Positions 16,846 through 26,797 of a stretch of 64,000 nt of DNA are shown here, in pieces; position 1 is the stretch's first letter, and every line of letters starts with the position of its first letter. The translations under genes were made by a program, and so were the position numbers. The notes below the pieces were generated by a model. It had not been told where the DNA came from and ran no database searches. It saw only the letters and a program-made list of their open reading frames with translations. This DNA comes from Cyanobacteria bacterium SIG27 (GTDB taxonomy: Bacteria > Cyanobacteriota > Vampirovibrionia > Gastranaerophilales > Gastranaerophilaceae): positions 21,424-85,423 of the forward strand of contig SUTT01000003.1 in NCBI GenBank assembly GCA_015152565.1, given 5' to 3'.

Positions 16846-17766
16846 ATGGAAGAAAAAGAAATTAAAATTACACAAGAGCAGTTTGATAATTTAATTAAAT
16901 TATCAAATATTGAAATTGCCGCAGATACACAAGAAGACACGCACGATTTAATCTCTCGAGCTTTAATTGGTATCGAAAGACGTTTAAATTATTTCAATTC
17001 GCCATTGAGCTTTTTTACGGCAGAAGTTACCAATGTTTTAATCGTTGATGATACTGAATTATCAATTTTCCAACTTTCTGTAATGCTTGAAAAAATAGGC
17101 ATGAATGTTTATGTTGCAAGAAACAAAGAAGAAGCTTACGCAGAGTTTAAAAAGAAAAACTTCGATTTCCTTGTAATGGATTTATATTTGCCTGATTATC
17201 AAGATGGTTTCGAGTTAATCAAAGAAGCAAATAGAATCAAAAACGAAGAAGGAAAAGACTTTAAAATCATTGCAATTTCAGGAACGGATAATCCTCAAAT
17301 TGTTCAAGAAGCTTATAAACTTGAAATTGACGAATTTATTTCAAAAGCTCCACAATGGCATGAAAAAGTTCTTAAATTCATTTCAAATTCCACAAATAAA
17401 ATTACAAACGAAGAATTTACAAGATATTATATCAACGATAATATTTGCTCTTTAACTTTATATAAAGTTAATAATGAAAAATACGTTGATAAAATTGTAA
17501 AAGAGGTTAATGCAAATGTTCTAACCGGAAAACATAACATTATCTTCAATATGGAACATATTAAAATTTTCTCTGATTCCTATGCGAATTTGTTTTCTGA
17601 ATCTTATAAAACAATTTCTTCAAAAGACGGTATGTTGATTTTAATCAATCCTTGTGATGATGTTATTAAAGCGCTAGAGTTTGTATTCTTATCAGATACT
17701 ATTCAGGTGTTTAATTCAACTGAAGAAGCTGTTGAATATATCGAAATGAACAATTTTGCATTTTAA
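16846..17766 (+). CDS. Response-regulator receiver plus STAS-like domain protein
   Basis: 306 residues. After about 60 polar residues comes a receiver domain (V-L-I-V-D-D, acidic pair D68/D69; phospho-acceptor D112 in V-M-D-L-Y-L-P-D; Thr/Ser switch in I-A-I-S-G-T; Lys near 165). The C-terminal 110 residues (from about 195) read as a STAS/anti-sigma-factor-antagonist fold, with N-I-I-F-N-M-E-H-I-K-I-F-S-D-S-Y-A-N-L. This suggests phosphorylation-controlled partner switching; no kinase, RsbW-type partner or sigma factor is nearby. The domain call for the C-terminus is by pattern and less sure than the receiver. Confidence 0.75.
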   Translation: MEEKEIKITQEQFDNLIKLSNIEIAADTQEDTHDLISRALIGIERRLNYFNSPLSFFTAEVTNVLIVDDTELSIFQLSVMLEKIGMNVYVARNKEEAYAEFKKKNFDFLVMDLYLPDYQDGFELIKEANRIKNEEGKDFKIIAISGTDNPQIVQEAYKLEIDEFISKAPQWHEKVLKFISNSTNKITNEEFTRYYINDNICSLTLYKVNNEKYVDKIVKEVNANVLTGKHNIIFNMEHIKIFSDSYANLFSESYKTISSKDGMLILINPCDDVIKALEFVFLSDTIQVFNSTEEAVEYIEMNNFAF

Positions 17767-18089
17767 TTAAGTAAATTTAAATTAATTAAAGTTTTATAAA
17801 TAAATTCAAGATTAGATAAATCACTAGAATGAATTAGTTTTTGAATTTCATCAATTAATTCTTCTCGTGATTTTTTATGTCCAAAATTAAAAAGTTCACT
17901 TTCGGACACATTTAGTGCAGTAGCTAGTTTTGAAAGAGTTTCAGAGCTGACAAATTTTTTACCTCTTTCAATATTGGAAAGATTTGGAATATCCATTCCT
18001 GTTATTTCTGCAAGGTTTTCTTGTGTCATATTTTTTGATTTGCGAATTTCTTTTAATCTAGCTCCAAATTTTTCTTTTAAAGTGTCCAT
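17763..18089 (-). CDS. XRE-family helix-turn-helix regulator
   Basis: 108 residues from ATG 18089, with SD GGGGAG 5 nt upstream; the GTG/ATG further up is rejected. Residues about 5-60 form a Cro/C1-type HTH (F-G-A-R-L-K-E-I-R-K-S-K-N-M-T-Q-E-N-L-A-E, then I-P-N-L-S-N-I-E-R-G-K-K). The C-terminal helical tail may dimerise. It converges with the receiver-STAS gene (4-nt overlap) and is divergent from the large pseudopilin, so the pilin promoter region between them is a candidate target; that is inference. Confidence 0.88.
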   Translation of the reverse strand: MDTLKEKFGARLKEIRKSKNMTQENLAEITGMDIPNLSNIERGKKFVSSETLSKLATALNVSESELFNFGHKKSREELIDEIQKLIHSSDLSNLEFIYKTLINLNLLN

Positions 18090-18300
18090 AAGCTCCCCTA
18101 AACCCATGGTATTTTCAAAAAAATAATTTTTTAATTGTAGATTTATACTAAAAAATCTTGCAAAAATTAGCAGAATATACTAAAATCTTTTATAGTTTTT
18201 ATTATCTTGTGCTAATTTTTATTTTTAAATTTAGCAAAACAGATAAAATATCATTTAACACGAACGGTAAAAAATAATATGAAAAATAGGAATTTATTTG

Positions 18301-18361
18301 GTAGCTTTGCGTTACTATTGCGACGTAGGAGCGCAGGGCAAAGCCCGAGCACTACAGGAGC
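18301..18361 (+). repeat. GC-rich hairpin island, copy C (pseudopilin leader)
   Basis: Core TTACTATTGCGACGTAGG (18312-18329), variable hairpin GGGC-AAA-GCCC (18336-18346), then CTACAGGAGC (18352-18361). It ends 43 nt before the preferred pseudopilin start, nearly the same distance as copy B to rpsK. The frame is open through it back to an ATG at 18279, so it could be translated as an N-terminal extension, but it is more probably an untranslated leader. A second small hairpin CTAGC/GCTAG follows at about 18381-18398. Confidence 0.75.
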
Positions 18362-18404
18362 AAACCCGAGTCAAGTGAGCCTAGCCAAGCAAGCTAGTAC
18401 ATCG

Positions 18405-21116
18405 ATGTTTTCTAACCTAAAAAAATGCATTAAATCTGCATTTTCTTTGGTTGAAATACTTATTGCTTTAATAATTGTTTCAGTTGTCATGGCAGCATTG
18501 GCTCCTGTAATTACTAAAAAAATAAAATCCTCAGGTGTAACGATTGGCGGTGGCGGAGGCAGTGGAGTACCGTCTGCTGGCGCATGCGGCATGGGTCAAT
18601 ATTTTGATATGGATGAACAAGCATGTAAACACTGCCCTGAAGGACACTTTTGTGATGGCTTTAATAAGCTTGTATGTCTTGCAGGCACATCAACTTCTGC
18701 TGATGGTACTGATAAGCATCCTTTAAATGGTCAATCTCAATGTAAAGAATGTGCTGATGGATATTACGCTCTTGAAGCTTCTCCAACTTGCATTTTGAAT
18801 ACTGCAGTTGGTTGTGCAGAAAAGTCAAAAATTGACAATGCTTGTATATCCTGTGAGAATGCCGAAGACTTGCTTGTTGATGGCAATTGTGTTAAAGATG
18901 TTCCTGTTTATACTCTTTTGAATGATAGTGGTTCTGATATCACGGAAACTGATACGGAACTTACAAAAGGAGATACTTATTGGTATCTAAAGATTAAGTC
19001 GACCGGTACTTTAACTTTTTCTACTGTTCCAGCCAATGTTATGGATGTTTTTATGGTTGGTGGTGGTGCTGGTGGTCAATCTTATGTTTGGGGTGAGTGT
19101 GAACAGAATGCCTCTGGTGGTGGTAGTTATAATATATTAAAAAATATTGTAGTTCAAACAGGAATACCATATCCGATTAAAATCGGAGCTGGCGGCGGCG
19201 TAACTGCATGTACTGCTTTACCATCAAACGGAGGCACAACAAGTGCTTTTGGAACATATTCGCATGGTGGTGTTCGTGATGGTAGCCACAGTATTTGTCC
19301 ATTTAATGATGCTAGTTGCGATCAAAAATATGGCGCATCAGGAAGTAGTTCTAATCAAATTGCAAATACGGGTAGTGGAGGCAAAGCTGCTGGTAAAGGT
19401 ATGTCTGGAGTTGTAATAATAAGAGGAAGGCTTGGTGCATCAAATGTACAAGCTTCAACAATTCCATCATATAGATTTTTAAATGACAGTGGTTCTGATA
19501 TTACACACTCAGACGTAACTTTAAGTGTTACCAATGAATATTGGTATATGAAGTTTGCAAATAGCGGCACTCTTACATTTGGTTCTTTGCCAAATAACTT
19601 TATTGATGTTTTTGCTGTTGGTGGTGGTTCTGGTGGCACAACGTATGTTTGGGGTGAATGTACTGAAGCTGTGTCGGGTGGTGGCAACTATAATATTGTA
19701 AAAGATGTTGCTGTATCAATTGAAAAATCATATCCTGTTAAAATCGGGGCAGGCTCAGGCACGGTACAATGTACATCAAACAGGAGTAATGGCAATACAT
19801 CTAACGCATTTGGAGTCTTTGCGGCTGGTGGAGTATATACGAGTGATCATAGTATTTGCCCATTTGGTGACGCTTCATGTGATTATAAATATGGAGTTCC
19901 TGGTACTGATGCCAATCAAAATCATAATACTGGAAATGGCGGTACAAAAGCAAAGCCAGGTATGAGTGGGGCTATTGTAATAAGAGGAAAAAGGACGATT
20001 GGCGGTTCGAGTCCTACTATACCTACGTATAAATTTTTAAGTACAAGTGGTACTGACGTAACTACACAATACAGTACATTAAACATATCAGGTGATTATT
20101 GGTATTTGAAATTTACTAATAGCGGAAGTGTTAATTTTGATTATTTGCCTACTAATTATGTAGATGTTTTCACTGTTGGTGGTGGTGCTGGTGGTACAAC
20201 ATATGTTTGGGGTGAATGTAGTCAAGGTGTTGCTGGTGGCGGAACTTACAACATCGTAAAAGATACATATATATCAGCTGGACCAACCTACCCGATTAAT
20301 ATTGGTGGAGGTGGTTCTGTGGTAGCTTGCACTTCTAAGCCGTCAAATGGAGGTGCTTCAAGTGGTTTTGGAGTGCATTCTCGTGGTGGATTAAAAACAC
20401 AAAGCTATTCTCTTTGTCATTTTGGTGATTCAACATGCACTTATACGTATGGTAATACCGGTGGCAATAGTAATCAAAACCCTAATACAGGTAATGGTGG
20501 TGCAGCCGCAAAAACTGGCATGAGTGGAACAGTTATGATAAGAGGTAAATTAAATGGTTCAAGTTCATTATCAGAAAAAATACCAACATACACTCTTACA
20601 GATAGTGCTGGGTCTGATATTACGGAAAGTGGCTCTATTCTTAGCGTATCAAATACTTATTGGTATATAAAATTTACTAAAACTGGAACTCTTAAATTTA
20701 ATTCGATTAAAAACCCAACAATAGATGTTTTTGCTGTTGGTGGTGGTGCTGGTGGCACAACATATGTTTGGGGTGAATGTGATGAAGCTGTGTCGGGTGG
20801 TGGTAATTATAATATTGCAACTAACATTAATGTTGTAGCGGGTGACTCTTATCCTATTGTTATTGGTGCAGGTGGTGGAACAATTAAATGCACCTCTACA
20901 AGAAAAACTGGTGGTGCATCAAGTGGTTTTGGAGTGAGTGCTGCTGGTGGTTCTGGCACTACCGCTCATAAGGTTTGTTCATTTAATGGAACTGATTGTT
21001 CTGTTTACTATGGCGAGAAAGGTTCTAATGGTAATCAGTTTCAAAATACTGGTAATGGCGGAACAAGTGCGTATAGTGGCATGAATGGTACAGTCATTAT
21101 TAGAGGTGCGTTGTAA
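18405..21116 (+). CDS. Giant type IV-like pseudopilin with Cys-rich domain and four Gly/Cys repeats
   Basis: 903 residues from ATG 18405. The leader MFSNLKKCIKSA is followed by F-S-L-V-E-I-L-I-A-L-I-I-V, a class III-type prepilin N-terminus with cleavage after A12 and Glu at +5. Next come a short poly-Gly linker, a Cys-rich region (about 56-163, with C-x-x-C-P-E-G-H-F-C-like spacing as in growth-factor-receptor repeats), and four tandem repeats of about 187 residues starting near 166, 353, 539 and 726. Each repeat has D-V-F-x-V-G-G-G-x-G-G, Y-V-W-G-E-C, a further C near the middle, C-x-F-x-x-x-x-C and a final I-R-G. It is probably a pilus-tip or surface adhesin. An in-frame ATG at 18279 would add 42 residues encoded by a repeat element. 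Confidence 0.8.
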   Translation: MFSNLKKCIKSAFSLVEILIALIIVSVVMAALAPVITKKIKSSGVTIGGGGGSGVPSAGACGMGQYFDMDEQACKHCPEGHFCDGFNKLVCLAGTSTSADGTDKHPLNGQSQCKECADGYYALEASPTCILNTAVGCAEKSKIDNACISCENAEDLLVDGNCVKDVPVYTLLNDSGSDITETDTELTKGDTYWYLKIKSTGTLTFSTVPANVMDVFMVGGGAGGQSYVWGECEQNASGGGSYNILKNIVVQTGIPYPIKIGAGGGVTACTALPSNGGTTSAFGTYSHGGVRDGSHSICPFNDASCDQKYGASGSSSNQIANTGSGGKAAGKGMSGVVIIRGRLGASNVQASTIPSYRFLNDSGSDITHSDVTLSVTNEYWYMKFANSGTLTFGSLPNNFIDVFAVGGGSGGTTYVWGECTEAVSGGGNYNIVKDVAVSIEKSYPVKIGAGSGTVQCTSNRSNGNTSNAFGVFAAGGVYTSDHSICPFGDASCDYKYGVPGTDANQNHNTGNGGTKAKPGMSGAIVIRGKRTIGGSSPTIPTYKFLSTSGTDVTTQYSTLNISGDYWYLKFTNSGSVNFDYLPTNYVDVFTVGGGAGGTTYVWGECSQGVAGGGTYNIVKDTYISAGPTYPINIGGGGSVVACTSKPSNGGASSGFGVHSRGGLKTQSYSLCHFGDSTCTYTYGNTGGNSNQNPNTGNGGAAAKTGMSGTVMIRGKLNGSSSLSEKIPTYTLTDSAGSDITESGSILSVSNTYWYIKFTKTGTLKFNSIKNPTIDVFAVGGGAGGTTYVWGECDEAVSGGGNYNIATNINVVAGDSYPIVIGAGGGTIKCTSTRKTGGASSGFGVSAAGGSGTTAHKVCSFNGTDCSVYYGEKGSNGNQFQNTGNGGTSAYSGMNGTVIIRGAL

Positions 21117-21145
21117 TTTGGAAATTAAATAACCTAAATCGTTTT

Positions 21146-21170
21146 GGAGAGGATTTCCTCTCCTTTTTTT
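21146..21170 (+). terminator. Rho-independent terminator of the pseudopilin gene
   Basis: GGAGAGGA/TCCTCTCC stem with a 2-nt centre and a run of seven T, 30 nt after the stop. Confidence 0.9.
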
Positions 21171-21195
21171 AAATTAATTTTATATTTGCATAATT

Positions 21196-21223
21196 AAAGC
21201 CGCAAATTTTTTGCGGCTTTTTT
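21196..21223. terminator. Bidirectional terminator, mainly for ahcY
   Basis: AAAGCCGCAAA/TTTGCGGCTTT stem flanked by T and A runs, between the pseudopilin and the convergent ahcY. Confidence 0.85.
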
Positions 21224-21240
21224 AAAAAAACTATTTTATC

Positions 21241-22536
<1,296 letters not shown>

Positions 22537-22579
22537 CTAACATAAAAAAATAAAAAATTAAATTATTGAATGTATTTTT

Positions 22580-22597
22580 AACACTTGTAACACTTGT
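22580..22597. promoter_or_regulatory. Tandem 9-bp repeat in the ahcY-pckA divergent promoter region
   Basis: AACACTTGT is repeated exactly and head-to-tail, just upstream of an AT-rich stretch with -10-like sequences (TATAGA, TAAAAT) for pckA. It could be a regulator site; nothing identifies the regulator. Confidence 0.3.
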
Positions 22598-22651
22598 TTT
22601 TTTGATATAGAATAAAATTGAATATGTTTGACTATTAAAAGGAGTAAATTT

Positions 22652-24307
22652 ATGTCAACAGTAGAGTACTTTACTAATTCAGACGAATTAAAAAAATTAA
22701 TGTCTGCCGCTCGTGCAACCATCACTGCACCATTTTTCGGCAACAACGTTGAAGAAGTTAAATCTGTAGCTGAAGCATACAAATTAGCTAAAGATTCATC
22801 AGGTACAATTGAATTAACAGGTATGCCTGTTTATGAACCTGAAAAATTAGGTTTACCAAAAGGCGCTAACCAATTATTATTTAACGATGGAACAGTTGTT
22901 GGCAGATGTGCAGCAGCTAGAAAAATCGTTGGCGAACCAGGATGTGACCTTGGTTATTTATTACCAATTATCAGAGAAGCTGTTTACAATTCTCGTGAAA
23001 AATTAATGTATAGAACTGAAGCTGTTGTTGGTTTAGATAACGACTTTATGATTAAAGCTCATTTATTAATCCCAGCTGGCTTTGAAAATGTTATGTATTC
23101 TTGGATGTTAAACTTCCAATATATCAATGAAGAATACGCTAAAATGTATGGTGAATCTCGTCTAATCAACGAAGGAGATATCTATGTATTCTCTGATCCT
23201 GATTGGACACACCCAGACTTCCCATACGGTTTAACATTCTTTGATCCTGAACACAATTGTGCTTGCATTTTAGGTATGAGATACTTCGGCGAACACAAAA
23301 AAGGTACATTAACTCTTGCTTGGGGTTGCGCTGCAAGAAATGGCTATGCTTCATGCCACGGCGGTATGAAAAGATATAACCTTGACAATGGTTCATTCCA
23401 AGTAGCAGTATTTGGTTTATCAGGTTCAGGTAAATCTACAATTACTCACGCTAAACACGGTGGAAAATATGATATCACTGTTTTACACGATGACGCATTT
23501 ATCATCAATGTTCAAGATAAATACACAATCGCCCTAGAACCTGCATATTTTGATAAAACTGCAGATTATCCAATCGGATGCGATGATAACAAATATATCT
23601 TAACTCAACAAAACAATGGTGCTATTCAATTAGCTGATGGTAGCGTTGTTTCAGTTACTGAAGATATTAGAAATGGTAACGGACGTGCTGTTAAATCTAA
23701 ATTATGGTCACCAAACAGAGTTGACAGAATTGACCAACCAATCAATGCAATTTTCTGGTTAATGAAAGACCCAACTATTCCTCCTGTATTAAAATTATCA
23801 GGTGCTGCATTGGGTTCTGCAATGGGTGCAACTCTAGCTACTAAACGTTCATCTGCTGAAAGATTAGCAGCAGGCGTTGACCCTAACGCTCTTGTAGTTG
23901 AACCATATGCTAACCCATTTAGAGTTTATCCTCTAGCAGTAGATTATGAAAGATTTAAACAATTAATCGCTGATGGCGTTGATTGCTACATCTTAAATAC
24001 TGGTGAATTTATGGGTACAAAAGTTCAACCAAAACACACTCTTGGAATTATTGAAGCAATCGTATCAGGTGAAGCTAACTTCCACAAATGGGAAAACTTC
24101 TCAGATATCGAAATTATGGATATCGAAGGCTTCGACGCTTCATTTACTAACCAAGAATATGCTAAAGAATTTGCAGCTCGTATGCAAGATAGAATTAACT
24201 TCGTTAAATCAAGAGAAACAGAAAAAGCAGGAATTGATAAACTTCCAGCAGACGCTCTTGAAGCTCTTGAAAACGTTGTTAAACAAACAACTTGCGTTAA
24301 CTGCTAG
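22652..24307 (+). CDS. pckA: Phosphoenolpyruvate carboxykinase (PckA-like)
   Basis: 551 residues from ATG 22652 with AAAAGGAG 8 nt upstream; a TTG further up is rejected. The P-loop F-G-L-S-G-S-G-K-S-T sits at 254-263, followed by the metal-binding L-H-D-D-A-F motif. Other landmarks are M-R-Y-F-G-E-H-K-K-G-T-L-T, A-S-C-H-G-G-M-K-R-Y-N-L and R-N-G-N-G-R-A-V-K-S. It matches a clade of ATP-PEPCK-like enzymes known from anaerobes. The canonical reaction interconverts oxaloacetate and PEP with ATP/ADP; in fermenters it often runs toward oxaloacetate. The nucleotide specificity is assumed from the family. Codon use is strongly biased, as in highly expressed genes. Confidence 0.85.
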   Translation: MSTVEYFTNSDELKKLMSAARATITAPFFGNNVEEVKSVAEAYKLAKDSSGTIELTGMPVYEPEKLGLPKGANQLLFNDGTVVGRCAAARKIVGEPGCDLGYLLPIIREAVYNSREKLMYRTEAVVGLDNDFMIKAHLLIPAGFENVMYSWMLNFQYINEEYAKMYGESRLINEGDIYVFSDPDWTHPDFPYGLTFFDPEHNCACILGMRYFGEHKKGTLTLAWGCAARNGYASCHGGMKRYNLDNGSFQVAVFGLSGSGKSTITHAKHGGKYDITVLHDDAFIINVQDKYTIALEPAYFDKTADYPIGCDDNKYILTQQNNGAIQLADGSVVSVTEDIRNGNGRAVKSKLWSPNRVDRIDQPINAIFWLMKDPTIPPVLKLSGAALGSAMGATLATKRSSAERLAAGVDPNALVVEPYANPFRVYPLAVDYERFKQLIADGVDCYILNTGEFMGTKVQPKHTLGIIEAIVSGEANFHKWENFSDIEIMDIEGFDASFTNQEYAKEFAARMQDRINFVKSRETEKAGIDKLPADALEALENVVKQTTCVNC

Positions 24308-24322
24308 TTTATAAAACAGTTT

Positions 24323-24355
24323 AAATTCCCTCTAAGAAATTAGAGGGAATTTTTT
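24323..24355 (+). terminator. Rho-independent terminator of pckA
   Basis: AAATTCCCTCTAA/TTAGAGGGAATTT stem with loop GAAA and a T run. The radA promoter follows immediately. Confidence 0.93.
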
Positions 24356-24356
24356 A

Positions 24357-24365
24357 TGCTATAAT
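24357..24365 (+). promoter_or_regulatory. Extended -10 promoter of radA (leaderless)
   Basis: TGCTATAAT is a perfect extended -10 (TGn plus TATAAT). It ends 6 nt before ATG 24372, and no SD exists, predicting a leaderless transcript. Confidence 0.55.
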
Positions 24366-24371
24366 TCATCT

Positions 24372-25769
24372 ATGGCTAAAGTAAAATCAAAATGGGTTTG
24401 TCAAAATTGCGGATATGAAACAGTTTCATATCTAGGAAGATGTCCTGAATGTAATCAATTTGGCACTTTTGTTGAAGAGGTAACATCAACAGTATCAAAA
24501 AACGACCTATCAAAACCATCTAACGTAGTTTTGGTTGATACTAAAATATCAAAAATTAAAGAAATTGAACTTGATGAAAAAGTTCGTTTTAAAACAAACA
24601 TTGAAGAATTAGATAGAGTCCTTGGTGGCGGCTTTGTTCAAGGGTCATTATCGCTTTTAGCGGGAGATCCTGGGATTGGAAAATCTACATTAGTTTTACA
24701 AACCACAAAAAATATTTGTGAAATTGAGCAAAATAATGAAAAATTAAAAGTTTTATATATTTGCGCTGAAGAAAGCCCCTTGCAGGTTAAATTAAGAGCA
24801 AAAAGATTAGAAGTTGAGCCAGAAAATTTATATCTAACCAATCAAACTTGCATTGATGAGGTTTTAGCACAAATTGATATTATTAAACCTGATTTTTTAA
24901 TCGTTGATAGTATTCAATCTGTTTTTTGTGCAAACGTGGCTTCATCTGCTGGCAGTGTTTCTCAAATTAGAGAATGCACAAATGTTTTAATGCGAATAGC
25001 AAAACAAAAAAATATAACAACAATCATAATTGGACATGTTACAAAAGAGGGTAATATCGCAGGTCCAAAAGTGCTTGAGCATATGGTAGACTGCGTTATT
25101 AACTTTGAGGGCGATAAATATAAACAATATCGCATTTTAAGATGCATAAAAAACCGTTTTGGCGCAATATCTGAGGTTGGTGTTTTTAAAATGGAAGATG
25201 ATGGGTTGGTTGAAATTAATTCACCATCTCAAATGCTTTTAGAACAACACAATAACGCTTCAGGAAGTGCTGTTGTTGCAACTCTAGAGGGTAGCAGAAT
25301 TTTCTTGCATGAAATTCAAGCGCTTGTTGGTTCAACCAACTACACTAACCCAAGAAGAGTAGCTGTAGGCATTGAATATAATAGGCTTTTACAGGTTTTA
25401 GCGGTTTTAGAAAAGAAAGTCGGCTTAAATTTATCCAAACAAGATGTATATGTTAATGTTGTTGGTGGAATTGATATAGTTGAGCCAAGCTATGATTTAG
25501 CATTAGCGCTATCTATAATTAGTTCTATTCGAGATATTCCAATTAAACCGGATACCATTATTATTGGCGAAGTTGGCTTGTTGGGCGAAATTCGATATGT
25601 AGATAATATTGAACAACGCTTAAAAGAGGCTCAAAAACTTGGCTTTAAAAAAGCTATCATTCCAACAATAAACAAGAAAACTTCAGCTAAACTTAAGGAC
25701 CTTGGGCTTGAAATTAAACAAGTGTCAAAACTGACAGACGCAATTATTCAAGGCTTAAAGCAAGATTAA
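24372..25769 (+). CDS. radA: DNA repair protein RadA
   Basis: 465 residues. N-terminal zinc ribbon C10-x2-C13-x10-C24-x2-C27; Walker A G-D-P-G-I-G-K-S-T near 98-106; the RadA-specific K-N-R-F-G motif at 260-264; and a C-terminal Lon-protease-like domain without a catalytic Ser-Lys dyad (V-N-V-V-G-G-I-D-I-V-E-P-S-Y-D-L-A). RadA is a RecA-related helicase that extends branch migration at recombination intermediates. The stop overlaps the convergent gene by 4 bp. Confidence 0.97.
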   Translation: MAKVKSKWVCQNCGYETVSYLGRCPECNQFGTFVEEVTSTVSKNDLSKPSNVVLVDTKISKIKEIELDEKVRFKTNIEELDRVLGGGFVQGSLSLLAGDPGIGKSTLVLQTTKNICEIEQNNEKLKVLYICAEESPLQVKLRAKRLEVEPENLYLTNQTCIDEVLAQIDIIKPDFLIVDSIQSVFCANVASSAGSVSQIRECTNVLMRIAKQKNITTIIIGHVTKEGNIAGPKVLEHMVDCVINFEGDKYKQYRILRCIKNRFGAISEVGVFKMEDDGLVEINSPSQMLLEQHNNASGSAVVATLEGSRIFLHEIQALVGSTNYTNPRRVAVGIEYNRLLQVLAVLEKKVGLNLSKQDVYVNVVGGIDIVEPSYDLALALSIISSIRDIPIKPDTIIIGEVGLLGEIRYVDNIEQRLKEAQKLGFKKAIIPTINKKTSAKLKDLGLEIKQVSKLTDAIIQGLKQD

Positions 25770-26074
25770 AGCGTTAGACAGTTTTTCAAATATCCAATTT
25801 GTTGAATTTTGTTTTCGTATAAAAATCGAACAAAATTTAGATATTCAATTTGCCTTGATGATAATGTCAGATTGATTTCAAAGCCATCAGCGCAAAATGG
25901 CTCATAATCATATATTACGTAATTGTTATATTTACTTTTCCATTCTTTTTTATCAATTTTGCATCTATATTCCCAAGCAAGATTTTCAAGCCAAGGCAAA
26001 AATTCTTTGCTCACATTTTTAAATTCGCTGTAATGGCATTGTTTATCTTGATTATTTTGTCTATCAATCAGCAT
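25766..26074 (-). CDS. Hypothetical protein
   Basis: 102 residues, unrecognised. It is charged and rich in Tyr, Trp and Asn, with no signal peptide or membrane segment. It opens M-L-I-D-R-Q-N-N-Q-D-K. GGAG stands 6 nt before the ATG, and codon use matches the neighbours, which supports expression. It lies just downstream of ispD on the same strand (90-bp gap) and converges with radA. The gap contains a weak hairpin (CACTTT/AAAGTG, about 26125-26147) that may separate it from the long operon. Confidence 0.6.
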   Translation of the reverse strand: MLIDRQNNQDKQCHYSEFKNVSKEFLPWLENLAWEYRCKIDKKEWKSKYNNYVIYDYEPFCADGFEINLTLSSRQIEYLNFVRFLYENKIQQIGYLKNCLTL

Positions 26075-26164
26075 AATAACTCCATAAATATTTTTTCATA
26101 TTTTCTACTCTAAAATATTTGTGTCACTTTTAAAATAGACGAAAGTGTAATGGAATATTATACT

Positions 26165-26797
26165 TTAAGATAAGTCATCTTTTGTTGTGATTTTTTTATT
26201 TTTAATTGTTGCTTCAAGATAATAAACATCGATGTTTTCAGCTTCAGCCATTGAGCTATCATCTGTGAAATTTGGATTATTTTTGTATTTTTCGTGAATA
26301 TTTTTAATTAAATTATATTCAAATGCTTGGGGTGTTTGAGCGTGAAAAATCTCAGCTCTATCAAGAGTTTTGATTATCTTTCCATCTTTAATTTGTTTTA
26401 TTGTATCAATTGCTTTAATTCCAACAACAACAGCTCTTTTTTCTTTGGTTAGTTCAATTGTTTTTTTAATTGTTTCAATATCAATAAAAGGTCTTGCTCC
26501 ATCATGGATTAAAACAATATCACAATTATCGCACTCCAAAAGCCCGTTATAGACGCTTTTTTGACGAGTTTCGCCGCTCGGCGCAAATTTTATTTTATTG
26601 CAAAATAGTTTTGAATTTGAAATATGTTCTTTAATATCATCTTTAGCTGGAATTATAATTTCATCCACCAAATCAATAAATTTTGAAATGGTTGTTTCAA
26701 TAACAGACATTTCTCCTATTTTTTCTAAAAGTTTATTTGAACCAAAACGAGTTGATGAACCACCCGATGTTATTATTGCTATTGTTTTTTTATTCAA
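26165..26797 (-). CDS. ispD: 2-C-methyl-D-erythritol 4-phosphate cytidylyltransferase
   Basis: 210 residues. The nucleotidyltransferase loop G-G-S-S-T-R-F-G-S-N-K is at 13-23. Also present are E-T-R-Q-K-S-V-Y-N-G-L, the H-D-G-A-R-P-F metal/CTP motif, and A-E-I-F-H-A-Q-T-P-Q-A-F. It makes CDP-methylerythritol in the MEP isoprenoid pathway. The first position of the usual A-A-G-x-G-x-R-x-G loop is altered (T-S-G-G-S-S-T-R-F-G) but the key Arg and Lys remain. Its start overlaps the thiL stop by 8 nt; it is the last gene of the 12-gene run. Confidence 0.94.
   Translation of the reverse strand: MNKKTIAIITSGGSSTRFGSNKLLEKIGEMSVIETTISKFIDLVDEIIIPAKDDIKEHISNSKLFCNKIKFAPSGETRQKSVYNGLLECDNCDIVLIHDGARPFIDIETIKKTIELTKEKRAVVVGIKAIDTIKQIKDGKIIKTLDRAEIFHAQTPQAFEYNLIKNIHEKYKNNPNFTDDSSMAEAENIDVYYLEATIKNKKITTKDDLS

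Noticed and set aside
18371..20000. Several opposite-strand and out-of-frame ORFs inside the giant pseudopilin
   Set aside because: They are shadows caused by its Gly/Pro-like repeat composition.
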